Made by a program: the position numbers and the translations under genes. From an uncultured Bacilli bacterium (GTDB lineage Bacteria > Bacillota_I > Bacilli_A > RF39 > UBA660), in NCBI GenBank assembly GCA_944329375.1, contig CALVIB010000009.1, positions 1 to 42,941 on the forward strand: DNA of 42,941 nucleotides, given 5' to 3'. The notes under the pieces were generated by a model. The model saw only the letters and a list, made by a program, of their open reading frames with translations, ran no database searches and was not told the DNA's origin. Each line of letters opens with the position of its first letter. Within the stretch, counting starts at the first letter, position 1. Below are positions 36,020-42,941 of the stretch, piece by piece.

Positions 36020-37870
36020 ATGAATTATGAAGTTATAGTTGTAGGTGGTGGTCATGCTGGTTGTGAAGCTGCTTTGGCTACGGCGAGAAAAGGACATAAA
36101 ACATTACTTGTAACTGGAAATATTAATAATATTGCTGATATGCCTTGTAATCCATCTATAGGTGGTAGTGCGAAGGGTATTGTAGTTAGAGAAATAGATG
36201 CTTTGGGCGGTGAAATGGGAAATAATGCGGATAAGAGTTTACTACAAATAAAAATGCTTAATACTGCTAAAGGTCCTGCGGTTAGGTCTTTAAGAGCACA
36301 AGCAGATAAAATTACTTATCCTAAAAATATGATTAATACTTTGAAAAATACTGATAATTTAGATATTAAAGAAGCATTGGTTAAAGATGTTATTACACCT
36401 GATAATAAAGTTAGTGGTGTTTTACTTGAAAATGGTGAGATTATCAATAGTAAAATTGTTATTTTAACTACTGGTACTTATATGAATGCGGATATTATGG
36501 TTGGTGATACTAGACATAGAGAAGGACCTCATGGAGAGAAGCCATCTAATTATTTAAGTGATAATTTAGCTAAAAAAGGTTTTATTATTAAAAGATTAAA
36601 AACTGGTACTCCACCTAGAATTGATAAAAGTTCTATTGATTTTTCAAAGGCAAAGTTAGAAAATGGAGATAATGTTTATCATACTTTTAGTTTTGATAAT
36701 AAACCTATGTATGATATAGATAAACAAGTTCCTTGTTATTTGATTTATACTAATGACGAAACTCATAAAATTATTAGAGATAATTTAAATAAATCTAGTA
36801 TGTATGGTGGGCTTTCTGATATTAAAGGTGTTGGACCTAGATATTGCCCTTCTATTGAGGATAAGATAGTTAGGTTTAGTGATAAAGAAAGACATCAGTT
36901 ATTTTTAGAACCTGAAAGTTTATATTATGATGATATTTATTTACAGGGGTTTTCTACAAGTATGCCTTATGATGTTCAAGAAAAGATGGTGCATTCTTTA
37001 TCTGGTTTGGAAAATGCGAAGATATTAAAATATGCTTATGCTATTGAATATGATGCTATTTATCCAACGCAGTTAAAATTTAGTTTAGAGACTAAGTTGA
37101 TTGAAAATTTATTTACAGCAGGACAGATTAATGGAACTAGTGGATATGAAGAAGCAGCTTGTCAGGGATTAATGGCGGGTATTAATGCTTCTTTGAAACT
37201 AGAAGGGAAGGAGCCTTTTATATTAAGAAGGGATGAAGCTTATATTGGTGTTTTGATTGATGATTTAATTACTAAAGGTATAAGAGACCCTTATAGATTA
37301 CTTACTTCTAGAGCAGAATATAGGTTACTTTTAAGAAGTGATAATGCAGATTTGAGACTTAGAGATTATGGACATAAATTTGGTCTTATTTCAGATGAAA
37401 AGTATAATAGGTTTTTAAATAAGAAAAATGATATTCAAAAAGCTACTTTGGAATTTAAAGAAAAGAGATTAACGCCTAAAAATAATGATTATTTGATTAG
37501 TTTAGGTACTAAAGAATTAAAAGATGGTGTTTCTTTATATGATTTACTTAGAAGACCTGAAATTAAAGTTAATGATTTGGTTAGATTTTTGGATAATGAT
37601 TATAGTGATGAGGTTTTGGAGCAGGTTTCAATATCAGCTAAATATGAAGGTTATATTAATAAATCTTTAATTGAAGCTGAAAAGTTAAAGAAACTTGAAG
37701 ATAAAAAAATACCTGATAATATTGATTATGATGCTATGCATAATTTAGCTAGTGAAGCTAAACAAAAGTTAAAAGAAGTTAGACCTAATACTATTGGACA
37801 GGCTATGAGAATTAGTGGTGTTAATCCAGCTGATATTTCGATACTGACAATGTATATGAAAAGAGGATAA
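36020..37870 (+). CDS. mnmG: tRNA uridine-5-carboxymethylaminomethyl modification enzyme MnmG
   Basis: FAD-dependent partner of MnmE (also GidA). FAD-binding GGGHAGCEAALATARKG at the N-terminus, MPCNPSIGGSAKGIVVREIDAL, the TGTPPRID segment, FTAGQINGTSGYEEAACQGL, and TSRAEYRLLLRSDNADLRL. 616 residues, standard length. Weak ribosome binding site (GGTGGTG). Followed two bases later by rsmG. Confidence 0.97.
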   Translation: MNYEVIVVGGGHAGCEAALATARKGHKTLLVTGNINNIADMPCNPSIGGSAKGIVVREIDALGGEMGNNADKSLLQIKMLNTAKGPAVRSLRAQADKITYPKNMINTLKNTDNLDIKEALVKDVITPDNKVSGVLLENGEIINSKIVILTTGTYMNADIMVGDTRHREGPHGEKPSNYLSDNLAKKGFIIKRLKTGTPPRIDKSSIDFSKAKLENGDNVYHTFSFDNKPMYDIDKQVPCYLIYTNDETHKIIRDNLNKSSMYGGLSDIKGVGPRYCPSIEDKIVRFSDKERHQLFLEPESLYYDDIYLQGFSTSMPYDVQEKMVHSLSGLENAKILKYAYAIEYDAIYPTQLKFSLETKLIENLFTAGQINGTSGYEEAACQGLMAGINASLKLEGKEPFILRRDEAYIGVLIDDLITKGIRDPYRLLTSRAEYRLLLRSDNADLRLRDYGHKFGLISDEKYNRFLNKKNDIQKATLEFKEKRLTPKNNDYLISLGTKELKDGVSLYDLLRRPEIKVNDLVRFLDNDYSDEVLEQVSISAKYEGYINKSLIEAEKLKKLEDKKIPDNIDYDAMHNLASEAKQKLKEVRPNTIGQAMRISGVNPADISILTMYMKRG

Positions 37871-37871
37871 T

Positions 37872-38570
37872 ATGAATATAGATGAATTTAAAAATGAAGT
37901 AGAAAAATTAGGTATAATTGTTACTGAAGAAGAAATAAATAAATTAGAAAGATATTGCGAATTACTTAAAGAATGGAATGAAAAAATCAATTTAACAACA
38001 ATAACTGATAAAAAACAAGTGTTTTTAAAACATTTTTATGATAGTTTAACTATTGTTAAAATGATTGATTTGAATAAAGTTGATAGTTTATGTGATTTAG
38101 GAACTGGTGCAGGATTTCCTGGAATTGTGCTTAAAATATTTTTTCCTAATTTAAATCTTACTTTGGTTGATGCTCTTAATAAAAGAATTAATTTTTTAGA
38201 AATTGTTATTAATGAACTATATTTAAAAAATGTTACTTTGATTCATGATAGAGCAGAAGAATATGGAAAAAATAATAGAGAATGTTTTGATGTGATTACT
38301 GCTAGGGCTTTATCTAGTTTTCCCATTTTATTAGAGTATGGAATTCCTCTTTTAAAAGTTAATGGTCATTTAATTGCAATGCGTGGTTTAAATGATAGTA
38401 ATGATGGTATTAATGCTTTAAAAACATTAGATTCTAAAATTATTAATGTTTTGGAGTTTGAATTACCTTTTGAAAAGAGTCAAAGAACTCTTATAGATGT
38501 GATTAAGTTAGGCAAAACTTCTATGAAATACCCAAGAAGATATGCAGAGATAAAAAAGAAATCTTTATAG
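37872..38570 (+). CDS. rsmG: 16S rRNA (guanine-527-N7)-methyltransferase
   Basis: SAM methyltransferase (GidB). Motif I CDLGTGAGFPGIVLKI; TLVDALNKRINFL (motif II); D-x-I-T-A-R-A motif DVITARALSS, and the C-terminal KYPRR. The N-terminal KEWNEKINLTTIT is typical. 232 residues. Always beside mnmG in this neighbourhood. Confidence 0.96.
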   Translation: MNIDEFKNEVEKLGIIVTEEEINKLERYCELLKEWNEKINLTTITDKKQVFLKHFYDSLTIVKMIDLNKVDSLCDLGTGAGFPGIVLKIFFPNLNLTLVDALNKRINFLEIVINELYLKNVTLIHDRAEEYGKNNRECFDVITARALSSFPILLEYGIPLLKVNGHLIAMRGLNDSNDGINALKTLDSKIINVLEFELPFEKSQRTLIDVIKLGKTSMKYPRRYAEIKKKSL

Positions 38571-38576
38571 AATTGT

Positions 38577-38613
38577 AAAACAATATTTAAGTTTAGGCTA
38601 ATATTGTTTTTTT
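38577..38613 (+). terminator. Terminator of mnmG-rsmG
   Basis: AAAACAATATT, 12-base loop, AATATTGTTTT then T-run: 11-bp perfect stem. Confidence 0.85.
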
Positions 38614-38625
38614 GTGTAATTTTAG

Positions 38626-38654
38626 TTGAATTATTTCCCGAAAAATAGTATGAT
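38626..38654 (+). promoter_or_regulatory. parB promoter with a Noc-box-like site in its spacer
   Basis: TTGAAT, 17-base spacer, TATGAT. The spacer contains ATTTCCCGAAAAAT at 38633-38646, matching 12 of 14 positions of the Bacillus Noc-binding site ATTTCCCGGGAAAT. Confidence 0.65.
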
Positions 38655-38685
38655 AAAGTAAAAGAATAGAAGGGAGGGGTAGATT

Positions 38686-40329
38686 ATGTTCGAAAGTGGT
38701 CAGCTTACTGTTTTGAATATGAAAGATATTTTACCAAATAGGTTTCAACCACGTATTAGATTTGATGAAGAAAAGTTGGAAGAACTAGCTGAATCTATTG
38801 GTAAATACGGTGTTATTCAACCAATTGTTGTTAGGCCAGTTAGTAATAAGTTTGAGATTATTGCTGGTGAGCGAAGATACAAAGCTAGTAAACTTGCGAA
38901 TAAATCTACTATTCCTGCTATTATTATTAATCTATCTGATAAAGATAGTGAAGAAATTGCTCTTTTAGAGAATATCCAAAGACAAGAATTAAGTCCTATT
39001 GAAGAAGCCGTTTCTTATAAACGGATTTTAGACATGGGATATATTACTCAAGAAGGATTAGCTAAAAAATTAGGAAAATCTCAATCTACAATTGCAAATA
39101 AGATTAGACTTTTAAATTTAGATGATGAAGTTCAAAGTTATTTACTTAACAATAAAATTTCTGAAAGACATGCACGAAGTTTGCTTAGGATTCCTGATAA
39201 AGAAGCGCAGGTTCATATGCTTCATAGAATTGTTTCAGAAAGATTAACAGTTAAGCAGACTGATAGAGAAATAGAAAAAATAAAAGAAAAAATGGATGTA
39301 GAAAACAAAGAAGTGCAACCTGTGAATATAGAAATATCTAAAAATGAGCAAGTTAATAGTGAAAAAGATATTTTGAATAAACCTGATGAAATTGAAAGTC
39401 TATTTGATGATGACAATATAATAAAAGTTCAGAATGAAAGGGGAAAGAATATGGATATAGATAGAATTATGCGTGAGGCTAAGGATATTAATGTACAGGC
39501 ATCTGAAGCTCCTAAAGATATTTCTGGTTTAATGCATCCTAGTAATGATGTTCAAAGCAATTCAATTGTTGAAGATGATGTTAATCAATCTAATTTAGAA
39601 AATAATAGATTTATTAATGTTACGCCACAACCAGAAAATAAACCTGTTCAGTCTAGTCCAGTGCAAAGTAGTGGAGTTACTTTTGATAGTATGTTTAATC
39701 AACCTGTCAATATTACCCCTGCTTCTAGTAATATAGTGGAAAATTCAGGTGCAAATACTTTTGCTTCAAATGTTGCTCCACAGAATAATCAAGTTGTTAC
39801 ACATGCAGAGGTTAGTGGAATTCCTGAAATAGCTGTTTCTAGTGAAGAAGAAGTTTCAGATGATACTAAAAAAGTTATTTCATCTGCAGTTGCTGATGCA
39901 CTTAAGAGGTTTAATCAAAAGAAGGTTAAACAAAATGTTTCTTCTCAAAATGTTCAACCAAATGTTGGTTTAGTGCAATCTGTTCCTGAAGTGTTAGAAC
40001 CTGTTAATACTTCTATTAGTTCAGAGGTTAATCCTATACCAGTTAATAATGTAAATTTAGTACCAGAGTCTAGTATTCCAAGTACTGATATAATTGCTGA
40101 TGATTCATTAAATAATTATGAGGTTAATTCAGATAGTCAAGCTGAGACAATGGCTAGTGCGATTACCCAAGATGTTAAACCAGTTAATAATCAAGCTCAT
40201 TTTGCACAAATAGTTAAATTACTTAGAGAATGTGCAAATCAAATTGAACAAAACGGATATTATGTAAATGTTGATGAACTTGATTTAGGTAATCAATATA
40301 AAGTTACATTTACAATTAATAAGGAATAG
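38686..40329 (+). CDS. parB: ParB/Noc-type CTPase DNA-binding protein with very long linker
   Basis: Residues 1-200 are a standard ParB core: CTP-binding VIQPIVVRP and GERRYKA (61-67), ENIQRQELSPIEEA (95-108), a helix-turn-helix around 121-142 (TQEGLAKKLGKSQSTIANKI), then the KISERHARSLL helix. From about 205 to 500 the sequence is a low-complexity Asn/Ser/Val/Pro-rich stretch with no clear fold, ending in a short C-terminal domain of about 45 residues (FAQIVKLLRECANQIEQNGY). 547 residues is roughly double the usual 280-300. Position after rsmG is that of Noc; no amphipathic N-terminal helix as in Noc is seen, and five parS sites lie 19 kb away. No ParA gene is in the window. Confidence 0.9.
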   Translation: MFESGQLTVLNMKDILPNRFQPRIRFDEEKLEELAESIGKYGVIQPIVVRPVSNKFEIIAGERRYKASKLANKSTIPAIIINLSDKDSEEIALLENIQRQELSPIEEAVSYKRILDMGYITQEGLAKKLGKSQSTIANKIRLLNLDDEVQSYLLNNKISERHARSLLRIPDKEAQVHMLHRIVSERLTVKQTDREIEKIKEKMDVENKEVQPVNIEISKNEQVNSEKDILNKPDEIESLFDDDNIIKVQNERGKNMDIDRIMREAKDINVQASEAPKDISGLMHPSNDVQSNSIVEDDVNQSNLENNRFINVTPQPENKPVQSSPVQSSGVTFDSMFNQPVNITPASSNIVENSGANTFASNVAPQNNQVVTHAEVSGIPEIAVSSEEEVSDDTKKVISSAVADALKRFNQKKVKQNVSSQNVQPNVGLVQSVPEVLEPVNTSISSEVNPIPVNNVNLVPESSIPSTDIIADDSLNNYEVNSDSQAETMASAITQDVKPVNNQAHFAQIVKLLRECANQIEQNGYYVNVDELDLGNQYKVTFTINKE

Positions 40330-40332
40330 TTT

Positions 40333-41541
40333 ATGTTTAAGAATAAAGTTGATTGTTTAAATTGTCCAACTAAACCTTGCAATAAAGGATGTCCTTTAAA
40401 AAATGATATTCCTACTTTTATTAAATATTATAAGGAAGATAATTTTTTAAAGTCTTTTAGTGTGCTTAGTGAAACAACGGTTTTACCTTCTATTTGTTCT
40501 AGAGTTTGTCCTTTAGAAAAAATGTGTGAGGAAAATTGTGTTAGAAGATTAAAAGGTAAGGCTGTTCAAATCGGTTATGTAGAATCTGTAATTGGCGATA
40601 ATGCACTTAAAAAAAATTATCCTTTATTTGATGAGATAAATAAATCTAATAGTAAAAGTGTAGCTATTGTTGGAGCTGGACCATCTGGGCTTACATGTGC
40701 AGCTTTTTTGAAAAAATTAGGTTATGATGTAACAATATATGAAAAGCATGATTATTTAGGTGGACTTATTAGTCATGGCATTCCTGATTTTAGATTAGAT
40801 AGAGATATTTGTGAAAAAACTTTTAAAAAAATTATAGATTTAGGGATTAATGTTAAGTTTAATTATGAACTTGGTAAGAATATTTCTTTAAAAGAATTAA
40901 AAAATCATTATGATGCGGTATATTTAGGGTTTGGAGCAAATAATTCTAAAATACCTAATATTAAAGGAAAAAATTTAGATAATGTATATGGAGCTAATGA
41001 TTTTTTAGAAAGTAAGAATCAATTGGATTTAAAAGGAAAATCTATAATTGTTATTGGTGGCTCTGATACAGCTATGGATATAGCTAGAGTTTCTAAAAGA
41101 TTTGGTGGAAATGTTTTAGTCATTTATAGAGGTAATTTTAATAAAATGAAGGCGTTAAAGAGTGAATATTCTTTAGCTAAAAGTGAGGAAATTGAATTTC
41201 TTTTTAATACAAATGTTAAGCAAATTATTTCTAGTGGTAATAATTATAAAGCTTATTTATTTACTAATGATGGGTATAAGTTTATTTATCCTTGTGATTA
41301 TGTGTTTTTTGCAATCGGTTCTAAACCTGATTTAAAAGTATGTAGAAAATTAGGTATAAAATTAGATATTGATGGATATATTAAGGTAGATAAAAATCAA
41401 ATGACTTCATTAGCTGGAGTTTTTGCAGGAGGAGACATTATAAGAGAAAAAAATACGGTTGCGAATGCGGCCGCTTCTGGTAGGAAAGCAGCTTATAATA
41501 TTGATGCTTATTTAAAAAAGATTGACAAGAATATTAATTAA
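40333..41541 (+). CDS. GltD-like FAD/NAD(P)-dependent oxidoreductase
   Basis: Flavoprotein of the glutamate synthase small-subunit family. N-terminal Fe-S helical domain with cysteines in DCLNCPTKPCNKGC (9-21) and SRVCPLEKMCEENC; FAD-binding AIVGAGPSGLTCAAFLKKLG; NAD(P)-binding IVIGGSDTAMDIARV; C-terminal FAD motif LAGVFAGGDI. At 402 residues it is shorter than GltD (about 480), and no GltB large subunit is nearby, so the electron acceptor is open. It follows parB by only three bases, so it shares its message. Confidence 0.87.
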   Translation: MFKNKVDCLNCPTKPCNKGCPLKNDIPTFIKYYKEDNFLKSFSVLSETTVLPSICSRVCPLEKMCEENCVRRLKGKAVQIGYVESVIGDNALKKNYPLFDEINKSNSKSVAIVGAGPSGLTCAAFLKKLGYDVTIYEKHDYLGGLISHGIPDFRLDRDICEKTFKKIIDLGINVKFNYELGKNISLKELKNHYDAVYLGFGANNSKIPNIKGKNLDNVYGANDFLESKNQLDLKGKSIIVIGGSDTAMDIARVSKRFGGNVLVIYRGNFNKMKALKSEYSLAKSEEIEFLFNTNVKQIISSGNNYKAYLFTNDGYKFIYPCDYVFFAIGSKPDLKVCRKLGIKLDIDGYIKVDKNQMTSLAGVFAGGDIIREKNTVANAAASGRKAAYNIDAYLKKIDKNIN

Positions 41542-41573
41542 CTATAAAATGATAAACATCAGGAGGAATTGTT

Positions 41574-42416
41574 ATGCTTAAATTTACAAAAATGGAAGGT
41601 CTTGGCAATGATTATATATATGTAGATGTAATTAGTCAAAAGATTAATAATGTAGAAAAATTAGCTAAAAAATTTAGCGATAGGCATTTTGGAATTGGTT
41701 CTGATGGTTTGATTTTAATTGATAAAAGTGATAAAGCTGATTTTAAAATGAATATTTATAATTCTGATGGTTCGCAAGCTGAAATGTGTGGTAATGGAAT
41801 CAGATGTGTTGGTAAATATGTATATGATAAAAGATTAACTGATAAGACGGTTATTACTATTGAAACATTAGCTGGTATAAAAAAATTAGAATTATTTTTA
41901 GATAATGATAAGGTTTCTTTAGTTAAAGTAGATATGGGTGAGCCTATTTTAAAAGCAAATAATATACCTGTTATTAATTATAGTTTGAATAAGTCTTTAG
42001 ATGGAACGGAGTTTATTAAAACGAATGTTAATGGTTATGATTTAACACTTGTTTCTATGGGTAATCCTCATGCGCTTTGTTTTTTAGAAACTATAGATTT
42101 TGATATAAATGAAGTAGGACCTATTATAGAAAACGACAAGAATTTTCCTAATAGAATTAATGTAGAATTTATTAAAATAAAAAATACAAAGGAAATAGAT
42201 ATGCGTGTTTGGGAAAGGGGAGCAGGTGAAACTTTAGCTTGTGGAACTGGGGCATGTGCGGCTTTAGTTGCTAGTTATTTAAATGGATATACCGTAAGGA
42301 AAGTTATAGTTAATCTACTTGGAGGAAAATTAGAGATTGATTGGGATAAAGATAATCATATTTATATGACAGGACCTGCTAGAAAAGTTTTTGAAGGAAA
42401 AATTGATTTAAATTAG
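41574..42416 (+). CDS. dapF: Diaminopimelate epimerase
   Basis: Converts LL- to meso-diaminopimelate, for lysine and peptidoglycan. The two catalytic Cys motifs are present: [20 protein letters not shown] and [30 protein letters not shown] is the N-terminal signature. 280 residues. Ribosome binding site CAGGAGG. Its presence suggests a DAP-type cell wall or lysine synthesis, in contrast to wall-less Mollicutes. Confidence 0.96.
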   Translation: MLKFTKMEGLGNDYIYVDVISQKINNVEKLAKKFSDRHFGIGSDGLILIDKSDKADFKMNIYNSDGSQAEMCGNGIRCVGKYVYDKRLTDKTVITIETLAGIKKLELFLDNDKVSLVKVDMGEPILKANNIPVINYSLNKSLDGTEFIKTNVNGYDLTLVSMGNPHALCFLETIDFDINEVGPIIENDKNFPNRINVEFIKIKNTKEIDMRVWERGAGETLACGTGACAALVASYLNGYTVRKVIVNLLGGKLEIDWDKDNHIYMTGPARKVFEGKIDLN

Positions 42417-42439
42417 ACATTTTTTGTGTCTAGTTTTTT
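42413..42439 (+). terminator. Terminator of parB-dapF operon
   Basis: TTAGACA, TTTTTTG, TGTCTAG followed by T-run; overlaps the dapF stop. Confidence 0.8.
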
Positions 42440-42469
42440 ATTTTTTTTATTTTTGATTTTTTCTCCGTG

Positions 42470-42475
42470 ATATAA
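42470..42475 (+). promoter_or_regulatory. -10 element ahead of the ABC ATPase
   Basis: TGATATAAT extended -10 (hexamer near 42470) about 24 bases before the start codon; the -35 is unclear in T-rich sequence. Confidence 0.45.
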
Positions 42476-42498
42476 TTATGTTAAAGGTAGATGATTGG

Positions 42499-42941
42499 AT
42501 GATTGAATTTAAAAAAGTATCAAAAGCTTATAAAAATAATACTGTTTTAAAAGATATTTCTTTTCAAATTGAAACTGGTAAATTTACAGTTTTAATTGGA
42601 GAATCTGGTTGTGGTAAGACAACTTTACTTAAGATGATTAATAAGTTAATTGTGCCTACTAAGGGAGATATTTTTATCGATGGAAAAAATATAAGAGAAA
42701 TAGATGATATTAAGCTAAGAAGAAGTATGGGATATGTTATTCAACAAACTGGTCTTTTTCCTCATATGACTGTTAGGGAGAATATTACAATTATTCCGAA
42801 AATTTTAAAGATGGATGAAGGTAAAATTGAGGAAGATACTTTGAAAATGATGGATATGATTGGTTTAGATGAATCTTTACTTGATAGATATCCTAGTGAG
42901 CTTTCTGGTGGGCAGCAGCAACGTATTGGAATTGCGAGAGC
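42499..42941 (+). CDS. opuCA: Quaternary-amine (glycine betaine/choline) ABC transporter ATPase, 5' part
   Basis: Open to the window end. Walker A GESGCGKTTLLKMIN, Q-loop VIQQTGLFPHMTVRENI, and signature LSGGQQQRIGIARA. The LRRSMGYVIQQTGLFPHMTV stretch and VPTKGDIFIDGKNI are typical of OpuCA/ProV/OsmV-type ATPases for compatible solutes. I start at ATG 42499 (MIEFKKVSK) because the ATG at 42478 overlaps the promoter. Transmembrane and substrate-binding partners would lie beyond the window. Confidence 0.85.
   Translation, partial: MIEFKKVSKAYKNNTVLKDISFQIETGKFTVLIGESGCGKTTLLKMINKLIVPTKGDIFIDGKNIREIDDIKLRRSMGYVIQQTGLFPHMTVRENITIIPKILKMDEGKIEEDTLKMMDMIGLDESLLDRYPSELSGGQQQRIGIAR

Overview
The window is the replication-origin region of an AT-rich, low-GC Gram-positive chromosome. 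The order dnaX-ybaB-recR-bofA-holB-ricT-trmN6-rsmI, gyrA-gyrB-recF-dnaN-dnaA, then rpmH-rnpA-yidC-jag-mnmE-mnmG-rsmG-parB follows the Bacillus origin layout. AT richness, compact gene sets and missing neighbours (no tmk, yabA, yaaA or remB) suggest a reduced Bacilli or Mycoplasmatota-related lineage such as uncultured gut RF39/Erysipelotrichia-type bacteria; this placement is inference. TGA ends many genes (nrn, mfd, pth, holB, trmN6) and Trp is TGG, so the code looks standard. A peptidoglycan gene (dapF), a ComK homologue, a BofA-like protein and a SpoVT-like regulator point to a Bacilli ancestor with cell wall, competence and sporulation genes.

Left part (1-10.8 kb, mostly minus strand): a T-box-controlled dut / DHH phosphoesterase / metG operon, a divergent SpoVT-like gene and CBS-containing inorganic pyrophosphatase, a gene-poor stretch at 5.6-6.4 kb with an orphan transcription signal and a small ORF lacking a standard start, then pth-mfd with a short repeat protein.

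Middle (10.8-25 kb, minus strand except an SDR gene): the rsmI...dnaX DNA metabolism and translation cluster, tadA, the SRP RNA gene, a 0.8-kb array of five perfect parS sites in nested long repeats, then gyrA, gyrB and recF. A comK-family gene sits between recF and dnaN.

Origin (26.8-28.75 kb): DnaA boxes lie both in the dnaA-dnaN spacer and upstream of dnaA, next to two good promoters for rpmH, where gene direction flips from minus to plus.

Right part (28.75-42.9 kb, plus strand): rpmH, rnpA, yidC, jag, a DUF1846 protein, an HD protein, mnmE, then an accessory insertion between mnmE and mnmG. This insertion holds a candidate type I toxin-antitoxin locus (25-residue membrane peptide, convergent small RNA, inverted repeats) and a two-gene module whose second gene looks like an ADP-ribosyltransferase interrupted by one in-frame TGA. 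After it come mnmG, rsmG, an unusually long ParB/Noc protein, a GltD-like flavoprotein, dapF and the start of a quaternary-amine ABC transporter ATPase.

The strongest leads for new biology are the mnmE-mnmG insertion, the parS array, and a strongly one-sided accumulation of a DnaA-box-like 9-mer on the left arm.
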